Shown here piece after piece: positions 38,523 through 50,823 of a stretch of DNA of 64,000 nt. The notes under the pieces were generated by a model that worked only from the letters and a program-made list of their open reading frames with translations, was not told where the DNA came from and did no database searches. How positions within the stretch are numbered: the stretch's first letter is position 1; each line of letters opens with the position of its first letter. The position numbers and the translations under genes are program-made. The stretch spans positions 248,001 through 312,000 of the forward strand of contig JADFUC010001000.1 of the NCBI GenBank assembly GCA_019722365.1, read 5' to 3'. Source of the stretch: Lithospermum erythrorhizon. Its lineage: Eukaryota; Streptophyta; Magnoliopsida; Boraginales; Boraginaceae.

Positions 38523-38990
38523 TTAAAATGGTCTCCAGGTATTGATGCGAAATTGCAACTTTAGTTTCGGTAATATGACCCATTAATTTGTTTAGTTCTC
38601 GTAAGTAGCGCAAAAGTTGTATTTTGCTTCCCCAGGCTAAGGTTTCCGTTAAATCGAAACATCACGAGATTAAGCGTAGCGTTAGTTGGGGATCAGTGCA
38701 ACTTTTGTCTTCTTTACGAAGTCAAGCTGCGAGCAGTGGTAGATTTAGCCGATATATTAGTTTGGGGATTGTGTGATTGATCAAGGTGTCCTAAAGTTGA
38801 CCCGATCATCCGTTAAAAGGAAGTACTATTATTCTAAAAAGAAAGGAAGTGCGGAGTAAATTGTTTTTAAGGAGTTAATTATTAAATGGTCTCCGATAGT
38901 GGCATCAGGATGTAGCAGTCTCGATAGTGTTACGTATGATTTAGTCCTCGTAAGTGGCACCAAAGTTGCCTTTTAAGCCTTGATGTGCTC
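38523..38990 (+). repeat. Pair of diverged direct repeats, about 360 bases apart
   Basis: ATTAAAATGGTCTCC at about 38523 and ATTAAATGGTCTCC at about 38881 begin each copy. TTTAGTTCTCGTAAGTAGCG at about 38599 matches TTTAGTCCTCGTAAGTGGCA at about 38939. The intervening text is only partly alignable. Such TTTAGTCCTCGTA units are common in plant transposon-derived repeats; class undetermined. Confidence 0.55.
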
Positions 38991-39057
38991 CTCTTATCTC
39001 GGATATAAATATCATTGAATATTGAGTGAATATTATTTGAATTGAGGCAGGCGTATA

Positions 39058-42000
39058 CACTACTGAAAAGCGATTTCTGGTGTCGGGAAATTACCGACAC
39101 CCCATAGTGTCGGTTAAATGTCGGTTTTTAAGGGCCCGTTTAAATTTTTTATTTGGGCATTTTGATATCGGTGTGGTTTCGAGTGGTGTCGGCAAATTTC
39201 TTAATTTAAAAAAAATCAAAATTAATTGTTTATCTGAAGCGCGGACCGGCGATGCTTAATTATATATAAAAAAAATCATTTTTTTTTAATCCCAGCATCA
39301 GTCCCCCACTCCCCAGGACCGGCTTGATGCTTGTTATATGTAGCTTGTTATCGTAAAAATAGTTTTTTCAATATTGTGATTATTAACTATAGTTTAATTC
39401 CGTTTCGAGGTGTTGAGGCTGAGGCGTCGCCCGCCGTTGAACATTAGTCTGTCCCGAGCAAAGAAGAAGAACTGGCGGCCAAGCGAACGACAGGGGAATT
39501 CTGACTTGACTCGGCCCAGAGACCCATTAGTGATTTCGCCCCCCGATTAGATGTTGATAGTTTTATGATTTATATGGTTTATGGATTGATTTATGGATAT
39601 TTTTATATTGATTTTGTATTGATTTATGGAGACAGTTTATTGGTTTTATGGATATTTTTATGTTGATAGTTTGATTTGTATTTATATTTTCATTTGAATG
39701 ATTTGTGTTTATATTTTGATGTTTATGCTTATTATTTTTATAGTTTGATTTTGTTTATGTTGTTTGATTTGTGTTTTTATAGGGTTGTATAAAGCAGTGA
39801 TGTTAAAAGCGGTGAAGTTTTTGGCATCACAATTACCTTGATAGGTGTCGGGCGGTGTGGTCGTGTGGGTATGAGTGTGGAAAGTGTCGAGGGTTTGGGG
39901 TGTGCGGGTGGTGTCGGGGTTTTGGATGAGGCACAATTGTCGGTGGTGTGTCGGTATAGTGTCGGGGTCCGGTGTCGGTAATCAATAATAAAAATGTTTT
40001 CTTCTTTTCAATTTGGTTTTAAGTAATATAATCAATTATTATGACTTACAATCATTAAATATATTATTAAAATAATAAAAAATATTAAGTAAGATTAGAT
40101 TTACATGATCATATAATAAGTATAACTCGACTATTTGTACACATCATATACGGTATGACTATTTATCGTGAATATTTTATGCTTATAATATATATTAGTT
40201 AATATATAACTAATTTGGAATAGAATATATTTATTATACGTTGAATAATTAGGTTAATATGAAAAAATAAAACGAAGGAGCCTCGGGTTTGGAGGCGGAA
40301 CCGAGAAATGTTAATAGGTTTGTGTACGGGATGGTTGCCTTTTGGGAAGTTTGGGCCTTGATGAATTTTGTTGGTCGGAGTTATTATACGTGTGTACAAT
40401 TTACCACGGATTGTGCATGAGAGGAGCCATATGCATTCTTATCATAGATTATGCGGACCTAAAAATCCGAGGAGAGATATAGATATTTTCTTCGGCCGCG
40501 GTTGATGAGTTGGAAGGCTGTGGCGTCACGGTGTCGAGAGACATTCGATCGTCACAGGAGTAGAATTTCAACATGGGTTACAACTTTGATGTGGACGATT
40601 AGTGATTTTCGGCATACGGAATGTTATCACAGTTGGAAGCCTTCATGTGGTAGATTAGCTTGTCCGTATTGTATAGGTATACTAAAGCTTTTCGACTCAC
40701 GAGGAAGGTGGAAATTTTCATGGTTTTTGATTGTCGCGTCTTTCTTCCGTCGGACATCCGTTTAGGATGCAAGAAATGTAGTTTGTCGAGGAATGGGCAA
40801 TAGGGTTGTCTTGGCCCAGGCGACTTAGTGGAGCGGAGGTATATAATCTCGTATCTTTATTGGATCCTGACGTGTTTGGGCGGAAGGCGGACATAGAACA
40901 CGAGCTGGGGTATAATGTTGTGCCTTAGCTAGTGCGAGGTATATTCTGGGATTTGAGTTATTGGTCTACAAATTAAGATCGGGCAGCGTCGGCTTCATGC
41001 ATACAGAGAAGAACCTGTTGGTGAGAACTATATTACTGCTTTGTAGTGAATTGTTCCGGGAAAAAGCGAAAGATAATGAGCGGGTAATGATTGACTAGCA
41101 AACTTCGTTGTTCCTTCTTGAAGTGCATATGCATGAGATTCGTAAGGAGGAAATCGAAACCAAGGGCTTTGTATACGCTAACATGACACCTTGAAGAGTT
41201 TAGGAGTTGGATTGCTGCAGCCTCAATTACCCGATGGATCTGGCTTCCAAACATTTGAGATGTGCTGAAATGTGAACTTCAGCTATTTGAAAAGTCACGA
41301 TGTGCATATTATTGTCGCAGTACTTCTGTCGGACTTAAATTAAGTATCTTGCCCAGATAAGATATAAGGAAACAAATAACGAGTGGTGTTTTTCTTCATG
41401 ACATTTATGACAACTCTTAATGTGGGAGACGTGGAGGAGCTGCATACGTAATATTGTTGAGATAATTTACAAGATGGAGACAATATTCCCTGACATTCTT
41501 TGATGTGATGGAGCACTACCCGATACATTTGCCTTATGAAGCTGACTTAATGGAGGTCTATGCAGTATAGATGGATGTACCGTTTAGTCGTGAGTATTTG
41601 ACTTTATTAATATATGTTGATTCTTTGGTTTATCTATCTAATTATATAACTAACCTTCTACATGTTTGCGAATTCTTGGGGATTGAAAAAAATGGTAAGA
41701 CACGTGTTGAAGAGTCGATATGAGCGTATTTAGTCAAGAAGGTTTCAAACTACGATTGATATACTTTGAGGAAGGTAAACGGACAAATCGTCTGGGAGGC
41801 ACGATGTACCAAATGCCGGAAAGGCGGCTACTTTGCAGAGTGTTTCGTTACCCGGGCGAGGCACGTTTGAAGTGAAACAATGATATTTCATGACCCATGA
41901 CAATACACACGTAGCATACATTATATTTTATGCAATAGCGGAAATCTGAGGAATATATTCAGTAAGTGTATATTTAATGTTCAATAACAGTAAATTTGTA

Positions 42001-44543
42001 ACTTATTATAATAGTTAACTAAACAAATAACTTATATCAGGGATGTACCATGATTTGATTGAAAAGTTGCGGCCTCGTTTGTGAGGAGGAACAAATAAAT
42101 CACGGCGATGGGTTTAAATTTCGGTAAATGGTTTCACAATCATTATACGAATAATATGGAGGCGCTTGCGCACCTCGGGACAACTTTAGAGTGGGCCGAC
42201 TCTCTTGAAATCCAAGCGGTACAAAGGGCTATTAAATCGATGGGTACTGCTTTGACATTAAGGCGGGGAGTGATAAGTAACAAAACGCCTGATAGCGGAG
42301 TGTGGCCCAAAGGTTCACCGCTCACGATGATGATGACCATGTTGATTGGTATGGGGTCATAGAAGAGATTTGGGAATTTTAAATGCGGCTACTTACGTGA
42401 TAAAAGTTGTACTCTTCAAGTGTTATGGTTTGGCTACAAGCGGTGGATGCAAATACATCCGAGGAATGGGAATGGTTCAAATCAAACACATGGCCGAGCC
42501 TCAAGAGGATGACCCCACTTTATCCTAATGCAAGAGCCTGCCAGCAAGTATCTTATCTTATTTACATCTCGGTGAGTAGAGGCATAAGCGGTGGTGTGTT
42601 GCAATGAAGGCGAATGCTAGAGCTAGTTGATTGGACTCGTATGCAAAATGTTGATGTGTCGAGCTTTAAATCTGAAGGCATCTTTTCGAGAGGAGCAACG
42701 GCCCGGCTGCTGTTCTAGTGGATCCATCGAGCGATGTTGACATCGTTGCGAGAAGGGAGATGTTGATTTGTTCGAAGAAGATGATTCGGACGGGGCGATA
42801 GTGATCTTCCACGATCGCGTCGGACTACCGGATAATGATTTGGGCTTCGGAGAAGGCTATTTCGAGAGCAATACTAGTGAGGTGAAGCCTCGGAGAGAAT
42901 TAGGATCCACTGTTTTTTATTTGCAAGTTTTCGTGTAATAATCGATACTAGTAAAAAACTACAAATATTTCATTTCAACTTTGAGTTGCAAAATGTTGAA
43001 GAAATACTATTTGTTTCGGGCCGATTATTTGTATGGATTTTCACAATTTGAAAATGGCTTATCGATATTCCATTTAGTCTTATTCCTTATAAAAGCGATT
43101 AAGTGTTTGTGTTTAGAAACAGTATATGATAATGGTGTAAAGTAGTGCGATTGTTCGTTCCGCCCGTATTATCGGGGCTATTGAATGTTCGTGTGTTCGT
43201 AAGGATAACATAATCAATTGTGGCATTTATGCAGAAGGAATGGTGTCGGTTAGGTGTCGGTATGTGCAATTACATTATTCAATATGGTGTCGGTATAGTG
43301 TCGGGTAGCGTCGGTATCCAAAATTTTCGGATTCCCGCTTAAAATAAAGTGCGGGAATTTTAAAACATTACCACGCATGGCGTCGGTATGGCTTCGATAG
43401 AAGCAAATTCGAACTCAGCCCGCTTCCACTATATAAATACTTCTAATCTCATAATCACTATATTTTTTACATTTTAACTTTCTAATTTCAACCTCGATTA
43501 TAATTCACTTGTTTTGTTTAATTTTATAATAATGACTACTAACTTTCTTTAATTGTTTCTTTTTGTAGGAAATTTATTTGAGGTATTATTTTGAGTAGAT
43601 ATCTAATTATTTATGATCTATTAACAACGGTATATTGTTTCATTTAGTAGGAAAATTATTTGAGGTATTATTTTGTTACATTTTATGTCTATCTAATTAT
43701 TTCGTTTAATTTTGTTACATTTTAGATTTTATGTCTCTCACAATTTTTTACATCTTCATAATAATGTTGTTACATTTAAGGTTTGTATTGTAGGAAAAAT
43801 TATCCAAAGAGAAAAAAGTGGTAATTTTAATGTTTATGTTGATGATTTTTGGAGGTGTTTGTGTTATTAATTTTGTTGGTCTTTATATTGTTGTTCATTT
43901 TTTTAGATAGTATTTTGTGTTATTATTTTTGTTTGATGTTTATATTGATATTTTTTGTTTGATGTTTATATTGTTTTGATGTTTTTTGTATGTTGTTTTT
44001 GTTTTTGGGTATTATTGTGAATGTGCGGCTGATTTACCATGAAATGTTGCGGCATCCAGCTGCATAAAATTTTGGAAAATTTACGAGGTGGTGTCGTATG
44101 ATGTCGAATGGCGTCGGGTTTATGTCCAAATATTGGTGTCGGTTTGTGTCGATCTTGACACATTGGCGGTAATATAAACTATGTGGTGTCGGTAGGGTGT
44201 CGGTAATAAAATAAATCCAAAAGCAACCAGTAATTACATATAGTGTCGGTAATAAAATAATTCAAAAATGAAATTATAACCACAAAGTGTCGGTAAAGTG
44301 TGGTAATAAAATAAGCTCAAAAAGAAATTAAAATGTTATATGGCGTCGGTGTGGTGTGTCGTTATGGCCGAGCCACGATGGGCGCGTGAATTGCTCTACA
44401 TGTAATTATTAGGTTTTAGTGTGGGTATGAGATTTGGTGTGGAGTCGATTAGGCGTCGGTCTTATCTGAGGGGCTACGCGCGACAGCTATTCGTGGGCGT
44501 CGGTGGGGTGTCGGTATAGAGGCGGCACTGCCATTTTGTAGTG
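39058..44543 (+). mobile_element. Degenerate CACTA (En/Spm-type) transposon
   Basis: The left end CACTACTGAAAAGCG and the right end, read on the other strand, CACTACAAAATGGCAG, share the CACTAC terminus of the family. The 3-base flanks are ATA and GTA, so the expected 3-bp duplication is only approximate. Both subterminal regions are crowded with GTGTCGG/GTGTCGGT words (39079-39190, 39840-39985, 43237-43390, 44088-44520), as in CACTA elements whose subterminal repeats bind the element's own DNA-binding protein. A TNP2-type transposase remnant lies between. Size 5.5 kb. Confidence 0.85.
40500..42930 (+). pseudogene. TNP2-like CACTA transposase (Transposase_21 / DUF4218 / DUF4216 remnants)
   Basis: Ordered fragments appear in several frames. 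40620-40760 reads WKPSCGRLACPYC and KFSWF-type text of the Transposase_21 region. 41480-41580 reads FFDVMEHYPIHLPYEADL, the DUF4218 hallmark. 42280-42500 carries text like the DUF4216 region (PDSGVWPKGS, then SEEWEWFKSNTWP). Stops and frameshifts are numerous, and the segment 42730-42930 is acidic C-terminal-like text. Non-functional. Confidence 0.82.
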
Positions 44544-46399
44544 GTAAGAAGTATAGATGTGGATATCTCAGGATTTATTTAAATTAATCTTGTGGCATTA
44601 TTATTTCAATGCAATATAGTACTTGCATAACTAATCAACTTGGCAATAAAAAAGTGAAACTGAACTCGGTAATAAAAGATTGACAAAGTGATCCTCACAT
44701 TATTGAATTAAACAAATGTATATAATATGAAGAATTAGTTGAAGTAAACGATCAGATCTCAACTATCACTGCGGTAGGTGACTCGGTTCTTGCACCTTCT
44801 TCTTCTAATAAAAAGCAGAGGAAATAAAACTAATAATGGGGGAGTTGTTCTTTGAATGTAACTTAAACATGCTTTTATTTTCATATATATATATACTACA
44901 AGATTGATGTCTATTATTATGTAGTTCGTCAAAATGATGTTTTAAGTATTAGATAAGTTGTGTTTTGTTATTCTAGAAAAAGAAAAAGAAAAATATCAAA
45001 TTGGTTTCGTTTTGATCAACAATTATGCAACTCTTATGTACCATCATCCTCCAACAAACCCCTATGCTAAAATAATTGTGACTAACGATTTAGAAATTTA
45101 ACCAATGTGTGTTGTTCATCATCTTGGAAAGTATTGGACCTCAGAATGAAGTGGGGTTGTTGACATTATTATTGCTGGGTTGCTTTGTTTGTACGTGAGG
45201 TTGCATAAAACCAGAGAGGGCCATTGCTTCTGCTGCTGATATATTTACCTAGAGAGGGGAATGGGATAGGTTGTTTACTTCTTCATAGATGCAACTACTT
45301 ACAAAGACAGCTATCATTATCAATGCACCTTTATTTTCTTTAGACATTTATTTAGGTGTCCGAAATCATATAACTTCGGTTTGTAAGTATTGTCCAACTA
45401 AGGCAACCAAGACCAAGATATGTGAAAGTATTGACGGAATCATAATTTTTTATCTGAAAATGATAATTTAGGAGAGTAAAATTGATAAATTATAAAAGGA
45501 GAATTTATTGAATTGAATTGCTTGAATATAATCTGATATTGTATCTTGTTATAGGCAACGTTAACGTAAAGCTTCGAGTAGCATAAAGAGATCTGTATGT
45601 TTAATAATAAATTTATTCTAATCTTATATAGCTACATGGTAATTTAATGAAAATTTTAAAAGCTGAGTTTATAATAATAACAATAATAATAATAATAAGA
45701 AGAAAAAAAACGTAAATGTCTTTCTGCTTCTTGTTGGCCAACTTCTGAAATACAGAGTTCTTGCGCTAAGCTAAATCTTTGGGTCCTTTATGACCAAGCA
45801 GCGCATTGTCGCTCTACAATTTGGATGCTTTGGTTACGATGGCCCAGGAGGAACACCGATCATGCGATGTAGGAAGTGACAGGCGGAAGGTGCTGTGTCC
45901 AGCTCGCCGTGGCGGGGTGGCGGTGAAGGTCTTGGTATCACTCCTTTCTTAGCGTACCTCGGCTTGACCACGAGGTCTCAGGCAAAAGCGTCGGCCAGCG
46001 ATCAGGTAGCGAATTAAGCTAATAATAGCGCCCACTAACCAAGCATAAAAAGCCGATATGCTATACCTGACCATCCAAGTTTCTCGAACTCCTTACATTG
46101 ATTGGCTCAGGCGCCTCCTTGGCTTAAAAGCGTATGAAAAGCTGTAGTTACGTCTGCGATAAATAAGAATAGCGAAAAAAAAAAATCAAATATGAGGGAA
46201 TCAAATGATTTTGAGCAATTTGTTCAAATTCCAGATCTAAACAATCCGAACCTACTAAACATAAAACGACTTAATTTTTGGACCGACAGCAGTCCATCGT
46301 CGCTCTTTATCGAGAAGGTCGGCAGGAAAAAAGACAACAAAATCACTTGAGTAGCACGGGCACCTACTAGCATAAAATCACATGGCAATTAAAGAAAAA
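44544..46399. other. Intergenic; (AAT)n-like microsatellite at 45669-45710 and GC-rich block 45770-46150
   Basis: 45669-45710 has AATAATAACAATAATAATAA followed by a purine run. 45770-46150 is GC-richer and probably belongs to the Harbinger insertion on the right, but no protein could be read. No gene is supported. Confidence 0.4.
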
Positions 46400-47650
46400 T
46401 CAACATCTTATCGGGCGGTGTCGGAATTCAGCAGCTTATGCCATAGCATCGAACTACTTGTCGCCGAATACTTGTCCAAGCTTTTCTGGCAATGCATGAG
46501 GGGTATCGTTGAGGGTGTCAATTAGTTTTATCTCCCGTCAACATCACTCGACATATCTTGCATGTATTTTTTTATTTATAACATTTATTTCATATATATA
46601 ATTATTAAATTTAATCATACAATAAATTATATTATAATAATTTTTTTAAATATATTTTTAATAATTTAATATTTTAATTATTTTTAAAATATTTTAATAA
46701 TTTTTTAATAATTTTATTTCATATATATTTTAAAAGTATATTTTTGTAGTATATATTTTTTTTTGAATTTCAAAAATCTCATAATATTTTAATACAATAA
46801 ATAATTTTTTAAAAATAACCTGCTTGATATTATTCATCACTCGAACTTGAGTACATGTAATAATAAACATATATATAAATTATTGAAAACATACGATAAA
46901 ACATAAAGTAAAAGCTTGAGGGTTTTTTTTAAAATCTACTCGGGGTTGATTGATAGAGATATAGTCGGCGAGATCATGCTTCAGCCCGAATATCTTGCGG
47001 CCACATCCGTAGTGCACAGACTATGAATATGGGTCGGATCGGCAGACATGCACTTGAAATTGAGGGTGCACTTGTGTTTGGACATTGAAAGATGAGCTCG
47101 ATCCAGGATTGTTCGATGGTTCGAAGTCGAGATTTTCCCAGTTTGGTGGCATCATATATTGCAACCCAAAATTGGGTTGCGTCCCTGTGTTTTGAGGATT
47201 TTCTGGGCGTTGCATATTTGGATTTGGAGGTCGCAAATTAGGATTTGGTGGTTGGTTAGGAAAGTTGTAATTTGCAAAAAAAAAACTATAGTTTTGTGAA
47301 GGATCGTAAGTTTCTTGAAAATGTCGGAAGAAAAGTTATTAAAGAAGAATAAAAAGGTGTAAAAACTTTGTTTTTGGTGTCCAAATGACACAAACCTAGG
47401 CTCTATTTATAGAGCTCGAAAAATAAAAAATAGTGGTGTTTTTTTTGCTTAATTATTGTGCAAAAAATAATTTAAAAATGAGGTGGAAAAAAATTAACCA
47501 GAAGCCAACCATTTCATGCAGCGTCGCAATTTGCGGTGGCGTGGCCTTCCAACTTTTTTTTTCTTGTGGGACCCACATTTGGGTGCTAAAATCAGAATGC
47601 TCCCGGACCAATTTTTGCTCCCGGTCGCGAGTGCTCAGGGATTTGTATTT
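46400..47650 (-). pseudogene. Harbinger ORF1 remnant with its promoter, minus strand
   Basis: Read leftward from about 47290, one frame gives NYNFPNQPPNPNLRPPNPN and then QNTGTQPNFGLQYMMPPNWE, the Asn/Pro-rich N-terminus of the plant Harbinger accessory protein. The frame closes near 47021 and the Myb-like part is lost. A TATAAATA box on the minus strand (47411-47404) precedes it, as in the copies at 1958 and 2921. 46400-46560 contains GTGTTGACGGGAG-like and GACACCCTCAACG text that looks like the element's other non-coding side. No transposase partner was found here. Confidence 0.65.
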
Positions 47651-49878
47651 CAATTGATCTTATCTTTGTGTGAAGTAGTCCCTTTTTAGCCTTTTAATTG
47701 ATCACTTGCTTCTTAACAAACTATAAGAAATTAAAGAAAGAAAAATATGAATCTCGTCGGCAATCTTGGAACATAAAAACATTATCGGCTTGACGGGTGA
47801 CTATTATATGATCCATCCTTTGCGCGGCGAAAATTTTAATTCATGATCTTATATTTTTAATATCATGATAAAATATAAAGGGAAAATTTATTGAATTGAA
47901 TTGCTTGAATATGAATTTATAGGCAATATTTAACTAAAACTAGGTAGCTTCCAAAATATAAATGCTTCAATAAGTTCAGAGCTACAATAAAAGTATTTTA
48001 TTATGCTTATAACATGTTGATAGCAAACGTTTATTTACAAAAAAAGTTAAACGAGCTACACCTGGCACTCCTCTAATTCTACCACTAGTTATAAATGAGC
48101 TACTCACATGTAGTATTGTAATCATTATAAAAACATGTAAGGACAATAACATGAATAAATGGTTCATTTAAATTACGTATTTGTAAAGACAGTGTAGGCA
48201 TTTAATAAGAATGGATTAAAGTAATTTACTTCATTTGGAAAAGAAATTTTTTCAAAGAAGGGTTGTCTTCTATTTTTAATTTCTCAACTAGTTAAGATTT
48301 GCTGGGTCAGGTTTCAAGAGTAGGTTCGGTAAATTTACGGCCCAGGATTGAAAGACTTTGTCTGCCCAATTTGGTAATGGTTTTCTTAGAACAATAAAAA
48401 CTTATAAATTAATAATGTAAATTTATTAATTTATTTAGTATTCATTTAAAGACTTTATTAATGTTGGAATCAAAAAATTTATTATTTTATAATACTAATT
48501 TATCGATTATTAATTTAAAGTTTCTATTGTATACCAAATTACCAATCTTCTAACACTGATTTCACAATGTAGAACTCAAGTCCCAATTTGGTAATGGTTT
48601 GATTGGTATACCAATATTTGAACATGTGAACTTAAGAACTGTAATTTCTATATTTGCATATGCTATATTTACAAAAGTAAGACCACATGAACGATTGAAT
48701 GAAATGTAACCCAAATGGCACAGGCCTATATAGATCAGTATTTATGATTTGGAAAACTGGTGTTATGATCTGTTGGGATAGTGAAGCCATTGGTTTCGGT
48801 TCCAGTGGAGTTTTCGGGACATATGTGGAACTTGTCATGTTCCGATAAATGTTTCGATAATGAGGCAAGGTTCTACTTGAGGAGTTGGGACTTAATTAGA
48901 GCACGTGGATCGAAATGCCGATAGAAACCCAGGCGGCTTGGACTAGGCTATTGGGACTTGAGTCGGGACTTGGCCCAAGTCCACGATCTTGATCTGAGTG
49001 CAAATCTGAGATGGTTTTAGACTTTTGATCGAAGATATTCTAAGTTAAGTTATGTCTTTTCTTACCCATAAATAAATTGTTAATTTACAATAGGTTGATT
49101 ATCCTTGTGAAATATATAAATAAATCGTAGGGAAGAAATATTAGGGCTTTAATATTTTGAATAAACTTGAAGTTTATCTTTTGTTTTTATAAGCACTTTG
49201 TTGTTGAGATTTTTTGTGATAAGAAAATACATAACTTTCACATTGAGGGAAACCTATATAAAACTTTTGTATATGTTTATTTCCACACTTTAATTTTATT
49301 GGTTATCATTAATTACTTGAAATTTCGAGAGAAATTTAGGGCTCTAAATCATAAGATAATCACTTTCAAAGTATACTTTGCTAACCATATGTCCATATGT
49401 ATAAAGCTAAAACAAAATGATTACACTGAATCAAAAAGATCTAAATTGCTGAACCATCCGTCATCTTTATTGACATCACAATCATTAATGCCACCTTTTT
49501 ACTGTAACAAGTATCATGATATCACTACATCTTTTTAGGAATTTTTTCAAAACTGAGCGCTAAAATCATGACCAGTCTCAGTTTTTGAAAAATATAATTG
49601 ACATCTCAACACACTTCATTTTCCACCAAAATAATCTCGCCTGCATTTTCAAATTTATAGACAACCTATGATTCTTACAATTCTTTTTCTTTTTCAATTC
49701 ATCCGATGTTGTTTTCTTTAAACTCGTTTAGCAAGTACTTGAACTGAAACATCATACTAATTCGATATTTTACATTATAAAAACTCGATTCAGAACCATC
49801 TTCGTTACGAGTAATATCCATCATTCTTGACTAAGTTAATTGTTCATCATTCAAGAACAAATAAAAAAAATCATCAAA
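47651..49878. other. Intergenic upstream of the glutaredoxin-like gene
   Basis: AT-rich. CCCAATTTGGTAATGGTTT occurs at about 48366 and 48583, a direct pair around an AT-rich 200-base core. 48890-49010 is GC-richer with GGGACTTGAGTCGGGACTTGG, a short internal repeat. The 123-codon frame at 49167-49538 has no ATG start and AT-driven composition, so it is not called. Confidence 0.4.
49776..49783 (+). promoter_or_regulatory. Candidate TATA box of the glutaredoxin-like gene
   Basis: TTATAAAAAC lies about 100 bases before the start codon. Only position and match support it. Confidence 0.35.
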
Positions 49879-50823
49879 ATGGGTTGTGTTTCATCTACAT
49901 TGCTCAGCAACGACAATGAATTCAACCAAATTGGTGGCTCAGCCACCTTCAGCCACCACATTGTGTCACTCACCTCAACCACCTACGGCTTTTTAGCCCT
50001 TGAACCACCTCCTACTCCGCCGCCACCACCGCCGGAATCACACCCCTCCCCCACCACTACTCCAACCCCACCTCGGTTAACTCTTGGTGCATTGTTCACA
50101 TCTCCATGCACCAAGAATGAAGCAGCTGAAGTCATCAATTCTTGGGAGCTTATGGCTGGTCTTGATTCCACTCCTCAACAAAGCTTTCGAATTTCGAAAT
50201 CTGATGTAAACGACAATAAGGAGAACTCAAATCCGAATATTCAAAAGAATTGTAAGGATTTTAGTGATGTTAAAGTTGTTGGTTTTTCAAGAAAATGTGT
50301 TCCTGTGATTAAGTATAATAAACTTGATGAATATGAGAAGTTTTGTCCACCCCATGGGGAACATAGCGTGGTGATATATACAACAACTTTAAGGGGTGTG
50401 AGGAAAACGTTTGAGGATTGTAATGTAGTAAGATCAGCAATTGAAGGTTTCGGGGTTTCGATTTTCGAGAGGGATATTTGGATGGATAGGGGGTTTAGGG
50501 ATGAGTTGAGGGAATTGTTGAAGTGTAAAGAGAATAGTGAGATGATTCCTCCAAGAGTTTTTATCAAAGGGAAGTATATAGGGGGAGTAGAGGAAGTTGT
50601 TAGGATATTTGAAGATGGGGAATTAGGGGAATTACTCCAAGGGTTGCCTCGATTGAAGGCTGGATACGTTTGTGAAGGTTGCGGCGGGGCGAGGTTTTTG
50701 CCATGTTTTAGTTGTAATGGTAGTTGTAAGATGGTGGATGATGGTGTTCGAGGGCGGACTATGGTTGTTAGATGTTCGAATTGTAATGAGAATGGCTTGG
50801 TGCAGTGTCCTATTTGCTGCTAG
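49879..50823 (+). CDS. Glutaredoxin-like protein with C-terminal Cys-rich module
   Basis: A single exon encodes 314 residues from MGCVSSTLLSN to a C-terminal CPICC. The open frame extends 13 codons upstream, but MGC is chosen because Gly2-Cys3 is the usual N-myristoylation/palmitoylation start of this plant subgroup. A Pro-rich linker lies at about residues 50-75. Residues about 163-260 form a glutaredoxin fold (VVIYTTTLRGVRKTFEDC, then IPPRVFIKGKYIGGVEEV with the cis-Pro and GG glutathione-binding features). The usual CPYC-type active site is absent. Residues 265-314 hold four CxxC-type pairs (CEGCGG, CFSCNG, CSNCNE, CPIC) resembling a DnaJ-like zinc-binding module. Arabidopsis relatives include At1g64500, At3g28850 and At5g39865. 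Biochemical role is not well defined; likely membrane-tethered. Confidence 0.92.
   Translation: MGCVSSTLLSNDNEFNQIGGSATFSHHIVSLTSTTYGFLALEPPPTPPPPPPESHPSPTTTPTPPRLTLGALFTSPCTKNEAAEVINSWELMAGLDSTPQQSFRISKSDVNDNKENSNPNIQKNCKDFSDVKVVGFSRKCVPVIKYNKLDEYEKFCPPHGEHSVVIYTTTLRGVRKTFEDCNVVRSAIEGFGVSIFERDIWMDRGFRDELRELLKCKENSEMIPPRVFIKGKYIGGVEEVVRIFEDGELGELLQGLPRLKAGYVCEGCGGARFLPCFSCNGSCKMVDDGVRGRTMVVRCSNCNENGLVQCPICC

Noticed and set aside
47433..47657. Cys-containing plus-strand frame of 74 codons
   Set aside because: It lies in the promoter/leader side of the Harbinger ORF1 remnant and has no family match.
49167..49538. 123-codon plus-strand frame
   Set aside because: It has no ATG at its start and an amino-acid make-up expected from AT-rich DNA.
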